Positions 23,851 to 32,838 of a stretch of DNA of 51,380 nt are shown in pieces. Under the pieces are notes generated by a model. The model had not been told where the DNA came from, ran no database searches, and saw only the letters and a program-made list of their open reading frames with translations. Position 1 is the stretch's first letter, and each line of letters opens with the position of its first letter. The position numbers and the translations under genes are program-made. The stretch is from an uncultured Clostridia bacterium (lineage in GTDB: Bacteria; Bacillota; Clostridia; UBA1212; SIG427). The stretch spans positions 1 to 51,380 of the forward strand of contig CAMFNB010000006.1 of assembly GCA_945965275.1 (NCBI GenBank). Reading direction: 5' to 3'.

Positions 23851-24906
23851 TTATCCCTCGTATACAAGGTTGTTCTTGATCATCTCGTCGATGTTCTCTG
23901 AGTTGTACCATGCACCTGCGATATCTACCTTCTCAGTAACTGTCTTACCTTCGATAGCGAATACGCACTGCTCAACAGCGTTGTAGCCGATGTTGAAAGA
24001 GTCCTGAGCAACAGAACCTACGAGCTTAGCGCCCTCAGCAGCTTTGATCCAGCTGATCTGCTTTGAACCTGCGTCATAACCACAGAACTTGATTTCGTTG
24101 TACTTGTCGCCTGCAGCTGCGATTGCATCGTATACCTGCTTAACAACACCTTCGTTGCACATGAAGATTGCGTTTGCTTTCTTTTCTGCAAGAGCCTCAA
24201 GAGCTGCTTTGTACTGGTTGTTTGTATCGTCAGGCTTAACTTCAAGAGCGATTTCATACTTGCCCTTTGTTGTGTCGTCAGCGTCAGCGAGTTTCTTGAA
24301 CTGGTCGATGAAACCGTTAGCTCTGTCTTCACCTGTCTTTGTTTCGTCGTGCTGGATTACACCTACAACGTATGTGCCTTCGAAGCCGGCGATGTCAGCC
24401 TTAATCTGCTCGAAGAACTTCTCTGCTGCAAGACCTGCTGCAAGGTAGTTACTTGTTGCAACTGAAGAAACAATAGGATTCTTGCCGTCTTTGTCGAGTG
24501 TATCAACATCAGCAGCCCAGATACCTGAGTCAAACTGTACTACAGGGATTCCCTTGTCTTTAGCCTGCTCGAGCATTTCAACAAATCCTTCACCGATTGT
24601 TGCAAGTACAAGACCTGAAACATTGCTTGAAAGAGCTGTCTGAACCATTTCCTTCTGTGAAGGAAGGTCTGATGCTGACTCACTTGCAGGACCACGGAAT
24701 GTGATCTTGTAGCCGTACTTCTCACCAGCTGCCTCAGCACCTGCCTTTACAGCCTGCCAGAAAGCATGTGATTCACCTTTTGCTACTACTGCAATTGTTT
24801 TGTCTGTTGTTGTGGTTGTTAAACCGCCTTCACCGCAGCCGGCGAATGCGAGTGTTGCACATGCAAGTAATGCAATTGCAAGAACGATGGATAAAACTTT
24901 TTTCAT
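23851..24906 (-). CDS. sugar ABC transporter substrate-binding lipoprotein
   Basis: A 351-residue lipoprotein of the periplasmic-binding-protein type I family (ribose/galactose group). The signal ends in lipobox FAGC. The first strand of the domain is KTIAVVAKGESHAFWQAVKAGAEAAG. It hands a sugar, probably a monosaccharide, to the permease encoded upstream. The sugar cannot be read. It is last in the ATPase-permease-binding protein order, separated from the permease gene by 76 bases that contain small hairpins and AAAGGAG before the ATG. Confidence 0.92.
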   Translation of the reverse strand: MKKVLSIVLAIALLACATLAFAGCGEGGLTTTTTDKTIAVVAKGESHAFWQAVKAGAEAAGEKYGYKITFRGPASESASDLPSQKEMVQTALSSNVSGLVLATIGEGFVEMLEQAKDKGIPVVQFDSGIWAADVDTLDKDGKNPIVSSVATSNYLAAGLAAEKFFEQIKADIAGFEGTYVVGVIQHDETKTGEDRANGFIDQFKKLADADDTTKGKYEIALEVKPDDTNNQYKAALEALAEKKANAIFMCNEGVVKQVYDAIAAAGDKYNEIKFCGYDAGSKQISWIKAAEGAKLVGSVAQDSFNIGYNAVEQCVFAIEGKTVTEKVDIAGAWYNSENIDEMIKNNLVYEG

Positions 24907-24982
24907 TGGGTAGAACTCCTTTCAAAATTAATATTATAAAAATCGTTTTATAACCATTAAATCCACACGGATTAATGAACTG

Positions 24983-26017
24983 TTATTTCTTGTTCTTTTT
25001 CTTATCAAGCTTAACCTTTGCTGCTCTCTTATTTTTGAATACATCAAGTAATATGGCTGCAACTACGATGATACCTGTAAGAACGTATGTTACATAAGTT
25101 GAGTTTAAGTTTAGGTTGAATCTTGCAAGAGCGAAGTTAAGACCGCTTCTGATTACTACGAGCATTAATGAGCCGAGAACTGATCCGACAACTGATGCAA
25201 CACCGCCGGCTGCCGATGTACCGCCGATGTATACACCGGCGATGGCATCAAGTTCCATTCCGTTACCGGTTGCTGATGCAACTGTCGGGAATGATGCTGA
25301 CCAGAAGATTGCCGCAATACCTGCGAAGATGCCGCAGATTACATATGCAAGAAGCTTGTATTTGCTTGTTTTGATACCTGAAAGTCTTGTTGCTTCTTCG
25401 TTACTTCCAATTGAGAGAATATAACGGCCTGTCTTGTTCTTATACATAAGGTACATACAGATAAACATGAACAGGATTACCCAAAAGATGCCAACCGGAA
25501 TACCATTGTAGTTTGAGAACAAGTTGTTGAACCATGTTCCGTTAGGATAGAAGATGTTAGGTGCACTAACGATAAGAGCACTTAAACCTCTTGAAAGCAT
25601 CATAACACCCAGTGTTGCGATGAACGGAGGTAAGTTGAATTTGGCAACAAGCACACCGTTAATAAGTCCGAAAATTCCGCCGATTGCAATCATTACCGGA
25701 ATTGTTGCCCAGAGCGGAATCAAACCGTCTGTAAAAAGCTTACCTGCAAGAACTGCAGAAGCAATACATACAGTACCGATTGAAAGATCAATGGCGCCTG
25801 TTGAAATTACAAAAGTTACACCAAGTGCAAGGATGGCGTACGGTGCAAGTGACTGTGCCATACTTACGATATTGTATTTGTCTAAGAAGTTTGGGTTAAG
25901 AGCCCAGAAAATCAACATCAGTACAACAAGTGCAAGTACAATGATGACATTCTGCATAACTCCGTTGCTGCTTTTAATTTTAGTGAAAAAACTCACTTTG
26001 TTTTTTTCGCTGTCCAT
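24983..26017 (-). CDS. sugar ABC transporter permease (RbsC/MglC type)
   Basis: A 344-residue permease with 8-10 membrane segments and the family sequences GVTFVISTGAIDLSIG and MMLSRGLSALIV. The frame is open 26 codons further, but AGGAGG lies seven bases before the ATG at 26017 and the ATPase stop is one base upstream, so 26017 is the start. Confidence 0.92.
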   Translation of the reverse strand: MDSEKNKVSFFTKIKSSNGVMQNVIIVLALVVLMLIFWALNPNFLDKYNIVSMAQSLAPYAILALGVTFVISTGAIDLSIGTVCIASAVLAGKLFTDGLIPLWATIPVMIAIGGIFGLINGVLVAKFNLPPFIATLGVMMLSRGLSALIVSAPNIFYPNGTWFNNLFSNYNGIPVGIFWVILFMFICMYLMYKNKTGRYILSIGSNEEATRLSGIKTSKYKLLAYVICGIFAGIAAIFWSASFPTVASATGNGMELDAIAGVYIGGTSAAGGVASVVGSVLGSLMLVVIRSGLNFALARFNLNLNSTYVTYVLTGIIVVAAILLDVFKNKRAAKVKLDKKKNKK

Positions 26018-26018
26018 T

Positions 26019-27527
26019 TTATGCCTCCTCGGTTTCACGTTTAGTTGCCAGTGCCATGATATTTTCCTGAGTTGCATCAGCAATATCAAGTTCACCGGTT
26101 ATTCTGCCTTCACACATTACAACTACTCTGTCTGAGAGTCTCTGTATTTCGGAAAGTTCAGATGAAATAACAATGATTGATTTTCCTTCTGCCGCAAGAT
26201 CTTCCATAAGCTTGTACATTTCACTCTTTGCACCTACGTCGATACCTCTTGTCGGTTCATCGAAAATGAAAATGTCTGAGTTTTTGAGAAGCCATCTTGC
26301 CACGATAACCTTCTGCTGGTTACCGCCGGAAAGATTCTTAAGCTGCTGCTCCATTGAAGGAGTCTTTGTTGCAAGCTGATCATTGTATTTCTTTGCCTCA
26401 TCCGCTGCCTTCTTATCATTAATGAATCCGGCATGAATAAAGTTTTCAAGAGATGCAAGAACAGTGTTCTCTTTTACCGACTTATCAAGCATAAGTCCGA
26501 ACTGCTTTCTGTCCTCTGACAGGTAACATATTCCGTTCTTTACTGCATCAATCGGTTCTTTAATATTAACCTTCTTACCGTTTAATACTATTTCGCCGCT
26601 GTCTTTTCTGTCAGCTCCGTAGATTGCTCTTGCAACTTCTGTACGGCCGGCACCCATAAGTCCGGAGAATCCGAGAATTTCGCCTTTCCTGAGTGAGAAG
26701 TTAACATCCTTAACCTGCTTGCCTCTGTTGAGACCCTTAACTTCAAGAACTACCGGAGCATCTGCCGGGCAATTACTCTTTTCTTTCTTGTCACCGTAGA
26801 TAACACGACCTACCATCATATTGATGATCTGGTCCTTAGTTGTTTCTGCAGTGTTAACCGTTCCGATGTATTCACCGTCACGCATAACAGTAACTCTGTC
26901 GGAAATTCGAGTGATTTCATCCATACGGTGTGAAATATAAATCATTCCGATTCCTTTGCTTTTAAGGTCATGCATGATCTCGAACAATTCTTCAACCTCA
27001 GGCTGTGTAAGCGCTGCTGTCGGTTCATCAAGAATAAGAAGCTTACAGTTGTGAGAAACCGCTTTAGCGATTTCAACCATCTGCTGCTTACCTACGGTTA
27101 AGGTTCCGAGCTTGACTGAAGGAGAAATCTTGATGCCGATTCTTTTGAATAATTCCGCTGCATCTTTCTCCATCTTTTTATCATCAATGAAGAAACCTCC
27201 CTTCATAGGCTCACGTCCGATGAACATATTCTGAGCCACTGTAAGGTGATTCATCATATTAAGTTCCTGGTGAATAATACTGATTCCGGCTGCCTGTGAT
27301 TGACGTATGTCTGTAAAATTAACATCTTCGCCAAACAAAGTGATTTTGCCTTCATCCTTTGGGTGGATACCGGTAAGTACTTTCATAAGTGTTGACTTAC
27401 CTGCGCCGTTCTCACCCATGAGAGCATGGACTTCTCCTGCTCTGAGTTCGAAGTCTACGCTTTTAAGCGCATGAACGCCCGAGAATCTTTTATCAATTCC
27501 CTGCATTTTGAGAACAACTTCGTTCAT
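26019..27527 (-). CDS. sugar ABC transporter ATPase with two nucleotide-binding domains (RbsA/MglA type)
   Basis: A 502-residue protein with tandem ABC domains. The first has Walker A GENGAGKST, a signature in the VGKQQMVEIAKA region and Walker B LLILDEPTAAL. The second has the degenerate Walker A GLMGAGRTE usual for this family, with LSGGNQQKV and IFDEPTRGIDVG. It is the first gene of the importer operon. GGAGG lies before the ATG; the promoter is at 27623-27651. Confidence 0.94.
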   Translation of the reverse strand: MNEVVLKMQGIDKRFSGVHALKSVDFELRAGEVHALMGENGAGKSTLMKVLTGIHPKDEGKITLFGEDVNFTDIRQSQAAGISIIHQELNMMNHLTVAQNMFIGREPMKGGFFIDDKKMEKDAAELFKRIGIKISPSVKLGTLTVGKQQMVEIAKAVSHNCKLLILDEPTAALTQPEVEELFEIMHDLKSKGIGMIYISHRMDEITRISDRVTVMRDGEYIGTVNTAETTKDQIINMMVGRVIYGDKKEKSNCPADAPVVLEVKGLNRGKQVKDVNFSLRKGEILGFSGLMGAGRTEVARAIYGADRKDSGEIVLNGKKVNIKEPIDAVKNGICYLSEDRKQFGLMLDKSVKENTVLASLENFIHAGFINDKKAADEAKKYNDQLATKTPSMEQQLKNLSGGNQQKVIVARWLLKNSDIFIFDEPTRGIDVGAKSEMYKLMEDLAAEGKSIIVISSELSEIQRLSDRVVVMCEGRITGELDIADATQENIMALATKRETEEA

Positions 27528-27599
27528 AATTGCCTCCTTCCGAGTATATTAGTGCTTGAAATTACAGTCGTTTATTTTGCGAATATATTTCGTTTGTCG

Positions 27600-27644
27600 T
27601 TTGTAACGTTCTTTATGTCGCTATTCTACACGAAATGTTACAAA
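27600..27644. promoter_or_regulatory. inverted repeat at the sugar-importer promoter (operator candidate)
   Basis: TTTGTAAC (27600-27607) and GTTACAAA (27637-27644) are perfect inverted 8-mers whose centres are 37 bases apart. One arm lies in the promoter spacer and the other just after the expected start of transcription. Confidence 0.45.
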
Positions 27645-27651
27645 ACTGCAA
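27623..27651 (-). promoter_or_regulatory. promoter of the sugar ABC operon
   Basis: Minus-strand TTGCAG (27651-27646), a 17-base spacer and TAGAAT (27628-27623). The leader to the ATG is about 95 bases. Confidence 0.7.
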
Positions 27652-27709
27652 GGAGTTTTTTATCAAATTGTGAACAAAATGTATAAAAACCGGATTTTAT
27701 ACAAAAAAG

Positions 27710-27743
27710 AAACGGATCTCTTAAAAATTTAAGAAATCCGTTT
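27710..27743 (-). terminator. terminator of tRNA-Pro
   Basis: Minus-strand AAACGGATTTCTTAAA pairs with TTAAGAGATCCGTTT, followed by CTTTTTTG, three bases after the CCA end. Confidence 0.88.
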
Positions 27744-27746
27744 ATC

Positions 27747-27823
27747 TGGTCGAGGTGACAAGATTCGAACTTGCGGCCTCTGCGTCCCGAACGCAGCGCT
27801 CTACCAAACTGAGCCACACCTCG
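27747..27823 (-). tRNA. tRNA-Pro(CGG)
   Basis: A 77-base cloverleaf on the minus strand with encoded CCA. Acceptor CGAGGTG/CACCTCG, D-arm GCTC/GAGC, anticodon stem CTGCG/CGCAG with loop TTCGGGA (anticodon CGG), T-arm GCAAG TTCGAAT CTTGT. Confidence 0.96.
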
Positions 27824-27848
27824 TCGCTGTTTTTTTTACAGCCTTATT

Positions 27849-27877
27849 ATTTTAGCATTTTACGGCAACGCAGTCAA
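27849..27877 (-). promoter_or_regulatory. promoter of tRNA-Pro
   Basis: Minus-strand TTGACT (27877-27872), a 17-base spacer and TAAAAT (27854-27849), 25 bases before the tRNA. Confidence 0.65.
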
Positions 27878-27879
27878 TA

Positions 27880-29037
27880 TTATTTTTTTATAGACAAATC
27901 CGTTCCGATCATTTTTTCAAGTGCAAAGAATTTATTCAGAGCCGCTATATCCTTCTCTCTGTGAAGGATATAGCGCATCATAAGATTCTTCGGCGTATCA
28001 AGAGGAGAAATATATTCAACCATCGAAACATCATAACCCATTGCCTCTAAGTACATTCCTCGCATTCCGTCAGTCAGACTGTCTGCAATTCTTGCTTTAA
28101 GCACGCCGTATTTCAGCACGTCTTCAAATCCGTCAAGGTGATACTGAGAGTTCATTTCTTTATGGCAGCACGGTACGCAGACTATTGATTTGACGTCATT
28201 TACGATTGCAAAAGAAAGTGCTTTGTCCGTTGCTGTGTCACAGGCATGGAGTGTCAGCAGCATGTCATATTTTTCGTCAGGTATAAAGTCCGCTATATCT
28301 CCTTCAATGAATTTCATATTGTTGTATTTGAGTTCAGCCGCCATTTTGCGTGAGTCTTCTACAACAACAGGATTGATGTCTATACCGGTAAAATAGCACT
28401 TCTTGCCCAGCACTTCCTTAATATAGTAATTGAGTACAAAATCAAGGTATGATTTTCCGCAGCCCATGTCAATGACTCTGATACAGTCAGTTGTTTCAGC
28501 AAGTTCACGGAGCATGGAATCGAGAACTTCAACATAGTGGTCAATCTGGTTGTATTTACGAATCATATCGTTTCGTATTTTTCCGTTTTTACCGAGAATG
28601 CCCAACACTGATAAAACAGGAGCGGCTTTATCGGGGTTTATGAAATACTCTCTGTTACCGAGACCTGCTGCATTTCCCGCAACAACAGAATCAGACTTAA
28701 CGGTTTTTACCGCGTCTCCTGTTTTTGTGGTTACTCTCTTCTCGTCCGCCTCGACAATATAGCCCTTGCCTCTCTCATTGTATGTGAGAACCATGGAATC
28801 GTAATCGGGAATCATGGCAACAATGAAAGCAATGAGTTCATCAGATGTCAGAAGGTTCTTTTTACCGAGGAAAATAAAGCTGAACTTTCCTTCAGAACTT
28901 TCAGCCGTAAACTCAAATGTTTTTGTGCCTGACTTAAAAGCACAATTGAGACCCTCGAAGAACTCCGGTCCGTCCGTATATCTTGACATTAAACCATGTA
29001 TGAAAAATTCCTCTTTTGAAGCTGTCTGTTTATTCAT
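27880..29037 (-). CDS. SAM-dependent methyltransferase (Methyltransf_32-type, possible RNA target)
   Basis: A 385-residue protein. The N-terminal part (1-150) is unassigned. A Rossmann methyltransferase follows: VIDMGCGKSYLDF near 190, GIDINPVVVEDS near 222, and a VPCCHKEM motif near 290 that is typical of the METTL25/RRNAD1-like group. The target is unknown; RNA is likely from its neighbours, a pseudouridine synthase and an m5C methyltransferase. Its ATG overlaps the end of the synthase gene by eight bases. Confidence 0.78.
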   Translation of the reverse strand: MNKQTASKEEFFIHGLMSRYTDGPEFFEGLNCAFKSGTKTFEFTAESSEGKFSFIFLGKKNLLTSDELIAFIVAMIPDYDSMVLTYNERGKGYIVEADEKRVTTKTGDAVKTVKSDSVVAGNAAGLGNREYFINPDKAAPVLSVLGILGKNGKIRNDMIRKYNQIDHYVEVLDSMLRELAETTDCIRVIDMGCGKSYLDFVLNYYIKEVLGKKCYFTGIDINPVVVEDSRKMAAELKYNNMKFIEGDIADFIPDEKYDMLLTLHACDTATDKALSFAIVNDVKSIVCVPCCHKEMNSQYHLDGFEDVLKYGVLKARIADSLTDGMRGMYLEAMGYDVSMVEYISPLDTPKNLMMRYILHREKDIAALNKFFALEKMIGTDLSIKK

Positions 29038-29734
29038 GTACTATTGTCTCCTTTTCTTCGGCGGTGAGTTCTCTGTATTCTCCCGGGCCCAGGGTTTCAT
29101 CAAGGGCAACTCCGCCGATTGAAAGTCTCTTTAAGTATTCCACCTCAAGGCCTACTGCCTTTGACATCTTTTTTACCTGATGGAACTTGCCTTCGTGAAT
29201 TGTAACATATATTTCGCTGTCAGATAAGAATTCAAGCTTTGCGGGCTGACATTCCGTGCCGTCACGGAGCACAAGACCATTCTCGAATTTTTGGGCGGCG
29301 TCTGCATCCGCCTTTCCGCTTACTCTGGCATAATATTTCTTATTGCATTTCTTTTTCGGTGATATGACATTGTGAATGTAATCACCGTCATTTGTCAGAA
29401 GAAGAAAGCCCTCGGTGTCCAGGTCAAGTCTGCCTGCCGGGCTTAAGTCATACATTGAATATTCTTCTCCAACCAAATCCACGGCTGTTCTTTTCCCGTG
29501 AGAATCCTCTGTCGCAGATAAAACTCCTGCAGGTTTATTCATCATGAGATAAACAAAGGGCTTGTACTGCACAAGTTCTCCCTGAAACTTAACGATGTTT
29601 TTTTCGGGATCAATCTGTTGGTCAAAGCTTTTGGCAGGTTTCCCGTCAATGGTAACAATCCCGGCTTTCACAAAGATGCGAATTTCCTTTCGGCTGCCCT
29701 TTCCCATATTTGCAAGGAATTTATCAAGTCTCAT
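29030..29734 (-). CDS. rsuA: pseudouridine synthase, RsuA family
   Basis: A 234-residue enzyme with an N-terminal S4 RNA-binding domain (MRLDKFLANMGKGSRKEIR) and a catalytic domain with GRLDLDTEGFLLLTNDG, catalytic Asp104. RsuA makes pseudouridine 516 in 16S rRNA; other RsuA-family sites cannot be excluded. The frame is open further upstream, but ATGA at 29731-29734 joins it to the previous stop and GGAGGAG lies about eight bases before, so 29734 is the start. Confidence 0.92.
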   Translation of the reverse strand: MRLDKFLANMGKGSRKEIRIFVKAGIVTIDGKPAKSFDQQIDPEKNIVKFQGELVQYKPFVYLMMNKPAGVLSATEDSHGKRTAVDLVGEEYSMYDLSPAGRLDLDTEGFLLLTNDGDYIHNVISPKKKCNKKYYARVSGKADADAAQKFENGLVLRDGTECQPAKLEFLSDSEIYVTIHEGKFHQVKKMSKAVGLEVEYLKRLSIGGVALDETLGPGEYRELTAEEKETIVHE

Positions 29735-31104
29735 GACTGTCTCCTCCAGCCCTTCGGATACATGTTTTTTATTACTCCGCCGCTGTTCTGTCCGAGGCCC
29801 AAAACATAGCCTTCTGCGCATACTGCCAGGAGACCGTCCTCACATTCATCTTTCTGAAGAACAAGTGTGTCTCCCCTTAAATATTTCTGAATTTCGGTGC
29901 TGTCACATTTCAAACTGACTGTTCTCTTAAAATGTTCTGCTTTCTGTGCCATTGCAAAGGGGTGTGAAGGCTTGAAGTTTTTACCCTTAAACTGACCTAA
30001 GTACAAACCCACACGAGCAACCTTCAGACCATCGAGGTCCGGCGGCAGACACGGAAGGAAATAGTATCCCTCTCCCATTCTGAGATATACACCCTCAGGG
30101 GCGTCGATTGTCATATTCTTTTTATAGAAAGCTTTTATTTCTTCCGGAATACCGTCAATAATTTCATAGCTTTTTGTATTCTTTTTCTCATTTTCCGATT
30201 TCTTCGGTTCTCCGCCTTTTTGAAGCAGAGCGGTAAAATGACCCTCGCCTTCAACTCTCTGAGGCCAAAGTCTTGAAACCTCTTCCATTCCGAAAAGTCC
30301 CGGCATTATACCCGCAATCTTTTTAAGCGGCAGCAACGTATATTCAGGATGCTTTTCCATAAAAGCCTTTATTGTTTCTTCGTTTTCAATCGGAGCAAAA
30401 GTACAGGTTGAATAAATGAGTTTTCCGCCGGGCTTCAGCATCTTGTGTACATATTCAAGAATTTCATCCTGCATTGCTCTGCAGTGTTCGTTCTTGAATT
30501 TTTCCCATGAGCCAATGGCGTATTCATCCTTTCTGAACATGCCTTCACCGGAGCACGGAGCATCAACGAGAATTTTATCAAAATATTCAGGAAGATTGCC
30601 CGCAAGATTTTCAGGGCTCTCGTTTGTTATTATGCAGTTTGTAACACCTGCCATTTCAAGATTTTTTACAAGTGCGTGAACTCGTTCTTCGCTTATGTCG
30701 TTGGAAACAAGTATGCCCCTGCCCTGCATTTTTGCGGCAAGCTGAGTGCTTTTACCGCCCGGTGCTGCACAAATGTCAAGTACCTTGTCACCTTCTTCAA
30801 CATCAAGAGATGCACCGGGATACATTGCACTTGGTTCCTGGATGTAGAAAAGGCCTGCATGGTAAAAAGGATGTCTTCCGGGGAATGCATCATTATAGTA
30901 AAAGCCGGTCTCTGCCCAAGGCACCGGATTAAGTTTAAACGGAGATATTTTAAGAAAATCTTCTGTTGATAATTTAAGGGTGTTTACGCGAAGACCGTGA
31001 AATCTGTCGCGATTTAGTGTGTCAATATATTTGTCAAATTCGTCTTTGCCGAGGGGCTCAAGCAGACGCTTCATTCGATTTATGTATTCTTCAGGAAGTT
31101 TCAT
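29731..31104 (-). CDS. RsmB/NOP2-family rRNA m5C methyltransferase (RsmF-like)
   Basis: A 457-residue enzyme with the SAM motif KVLDICAAPGGKSTQLA near 107-123, LVDAPCSGEGMF with the first catalytic Cys near 177, and YSTCTFAPIENE with the second Cys near 225. A C-terminal PUA-like domain (about 310-457) matches the RsmF/YebU layout. It methylates a cytosine in 16S rRNA; the exact position is not readable. First of three overlapping RNA-modification genes. Confidence 0.9.
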   Translation of the reverse strand: MKLPEEYINRMKRLLEPLGKDEFDKYIDTLNRDRFHGLRVNTLKLSTEDFLKISPFKLNPVPWAETGFYYNDAFPGRHPFYHAGLFYIQEPSAMYPGASLDVEEGDKVLDICAAPGGKSTQLAAKMQGRGILVSNDISEERVHALVKNLEMAGVTNCIITNESPENLAGNLPEYFDKILVDAPCSGEGMFRKDEYAIGSWEKFKNEHCRAMQDEILEYVHKMLKPGGKLIYSTCTFAPIENEETIKAFMEKHPEYTLLPLKKIAGIMPGLFGMEEVSRLWPQRVEGEGHFTALLQKGGEPKKSENEKKNTKSYEIIDGIPEEIKAFYKKNMTIDAPEGVYLRMGEGYYFLPCLPPDLDGLKVARVGLYLGQFKGKNFKPSHPFAMAQKAEHFKRTVSLKCDSTEIQKYLRGDTLVLQKDECEDGLLAVCAEGYVLGLGQNSGGVIKNMYPKGWRRQS

Positions 31105-31125
31105 AATTCACCGTAAAAAAAGTAC

Positions 31126-31154
31126 TTGCCAAATCTGGTTTCTTGTTATATACT
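31126..31154 (+). promoter_or_regulatory. promoter of tRNA-Glu
   Basis: TTGCCA (31126-31131), a 17-base spacer and TATACT (31149-31154), 11 bases before the tRNA. Confidence 0.65.
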
Positions 31155-31165
31155 ACCAATGTTAT

Positions 31166-31240
31166 GGCTCCTTGGTCAAGAGGCTAAGACGCTGCCCTCT
31201 CACGGCGGAATCATGGGTTCGATTCCCGTAGGAGTCACCA
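31166..31240 (+). tRNA. tRNA-Glu(CTC)
   Basis: A 75-base tRNA with encoded CCA. Acceptor GGCTCCT/AGGAGTC, anticodon stem CTGCC/GGCGG with loop CTCTCAC (anticodon CTC), T-arm TGGGTTCGATTCCCG. Confidence 0.94.
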
Positions 31241-31242
31241 AA

Positions 31243-31272
31243 AAAGAGACATCCCTTCGGATGTCTCTTTTC
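31243..31272 (+). terminator. terminator of tRNA-Glu
   Basis: AAAGAGACATCC-CTTC-GGATGTCTCTTTT, a 12-base stem with a four-base loop, right after the CCA. Confidence 0.9.
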
Positions 31273-31339
31273 TTTATGTTTTCTTATTATTTCATGAAAG
31301 CTTTTCAGCCCGGTCCCACATACTTTGATTTGCTGAAGC

Positions 31340-32692
31340 TTATCTTTTATCAAGTTCCGTATAACTCTGTCTTGCAGCATCACTCTTATATGCAGGACGA
31401 ATGATTCTGTTACCGATGGTAAGTTCCTCAATTCTGTGGGCGCTCCAGCCTATGATTCTTGCAATTGCAAAAATCGGAGTGTAAAGTTCCGGAGGAAGAT
31501 TGAGCATTGAATATACAAAGCCGGAATACATATCAACGTTTGCACAAATAATTTTACCATTCGCCTTGTATTTTGCAAAAATCTCCGGAGTAAGCGCCTC
31601 AATTCTGCGATAAAGCTGGAATTCTTCAGTGCTGTTTGTAGCCTCAGCAAGCTCTTCTGCCTTCTGCTTTAACAAAACTGCTCTCGGATCTGAAATGGTA
31701 TAAACAGCATGTCCCATACCGTAAATGAGGCCAGTTCCGTCATAAGCTTCCTTTTTAATAATCTTTACAAGATAATCATAAAGCTTTTTGTCATCTCTCC
31801 AGTCGCCTGCATTACGTTTGATATCATCAATCATTCCCATGATTTTATGGTTTGCGCCGCCGTGCTTCGGTCCCTTAAGAGATCCGACTGCAGAAGAAAT
31901 TGCGGCAAATGTGTCTGTACCTGTTGAAGTAACTACTCTTGTTGTAAATGATGAGTTGTTACCGCCGCCGTGTTCAGCATGAAGAACAAGTGCGAGATCA
32001 AGAATATCAGCTTCGAGCTTTGTGAACTTCTTGTTAGACCTTACCATACGAAGGAAGTTCTCTGCTGTGGAGAGTTCAGGCTTCGGGTTGTGAATATACA
32101 TACTCTTTCCGTCAAAGTAACGGCGCTTTGCCTGATATGCATAAGCCACCATTGTCGGAAATTTTGCGATAAGAGAAATACACTGACGAAGCACATTCTG
32201 AATATCAGTGCTGTCAGGGTTTTCGTCATATGTATATGAGGCAAGCACACAACGTGCCAGCTTGTTCATAATGTTGTTACTCGGAGCCTTCATAATCATA
32301 TCCTCGGCGAATCCGTCAGGAAGATTACGTTGATGTCCCAAAATTGCTTTGAATTCAGAAAGTTCATTCTTAGAGGGAAGCTTTCCGCAAAGAAGAAGAT
32401 AAGCGATTTCTTCAAAGCCTGATCTCTGGTCTTTTTGGAATCCGTTTACAAGTTCGTTAATCTCATATCCGCGGTACATAAGTTTGCCGGGAACGGATTT
32501 TTTCACTCCGTCTGTCTTTTCGTAACCGATAACTTCACCTACATGAGTAAGGCCTACGAGTACACCTGTACCGTCGGCATTACGAAGACCGCGTTTAACG
32601 TTGTACTTTTCGTACTGCTCTCTTGGCACAAAGTTTGCTGTTTTTATATTTTCCGCCATAACGGCTATTGTTTTCTTTTGTTCTTCTGTCAT
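31340..32692 (-). CDS. gltA: citrate synthase
   Basis: A 450-residue enzyme that condenses oxaloacetate and acetyl-CoA. Catalytic-region sequences are visible: LHAEHGGGNNSSFT, GSLKGPKHGGANHK with the active-site His, and YGMGHAVYTISDPRA. The frame is open 20 codons further, but GAGG lies eight bases before the ATG at 32692 and a TTGACC-17-TATAAT promoter overlaps the extra codons, so 32692 is the start. It is a single-gene unit, possibly for glutamate synthesis in an incomplete TCA pathway (inference). Confidence 0.95.
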   Translation of the reverse strand: MTEEQKKTIAVMAENIKTANFVPREQYEKYNVKRGLRNADGTGVLVGLTHVGEVIGYEKTDGVKKSVPGKLMYRGYEINELVNGFQKDQRSGFEEIAYLLLCGKLPSKNELSEFKAILGHQRNLPDGFAEDMIMKAPSNNIMNKLARCVLASYTYDENPDSTDIQNVLRQCISLIAKFPTMVAYAYQAKRRYFDGKSMYIHNPKPELSTAENFLRMVRSNKKFTKLEADILDLALVLHAEHGGGNNSSFTTRVVTSTGTDTFAAISSAVGSLKGPKHGGANHKIMGMIDDIKRNAGDWRDDKKLYDYLVKIIKKEAYDGTGLIYGMGHAVYTISDPRAVLLKQKAEELAEATNSTEEFQLYRRIEALTPEIFAKYKANGKIICANVDMYSGFVYSMLNLPPELYTPIFAIARIIGWSAHRIEELTIGNRIIRPAYKSDAARQSYTELDKR

Positions 32693-32723
32693 TCCAAGTA
32701 CCTCTATAATATATAACCTAATA

Positions 32724-32752
32724 ATTATACTTTTTTTACTCAAACAGGTCAA
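32724..32752 (-). promoter_or_regulatory. promoter of gltA
   Basis: Minus-strand TTGACC (32752-32747), a 17-base spacer and TATAAT (32729-32724). Confidence 0.8.
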
Positions 32753-32759
32753 ATAACCA

Positions 32760-32773
32760 TTTTACCGGTAAAA
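32760..32773. promoter_or_regulatory. 14-bp palindrome upstream of the gltA promoter
   Basis: TTTTACCGGTAAAA is a perfect palindrome seven bases upstream of the gltA -35, so it is a possible activator or repressor site. Confidence 0.35.
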
Positions 32774-32777
32774 AGCA

Positions 32778-32817
32778 AAAGCGTCCGTCGTTTCCTCACG
32801 GTCCCGGCGAACGCTTT
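32778..32817 (-). terminator. terminator of the glycosyltransferase/acyl-CoA synthetase pair
   Basis: Minus-strand AAAGCGT pairs with ACGCTTT and extends inward with one mismatch, followed by a T-rich stretch. Confidence 0.75.
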
Positions 32818-32838
32818 GTTTCAAATACTCAAATCAGA

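Noticed and set aside
27681-27702. Inverted repeat GTATAAAA / TTTTATAC upstream of the sugar-importer promoter
   Set aside because: AT-rich short palindrome between two terminator/promoter elements; likely chance or part of the tRNA-Pro terminator tail.
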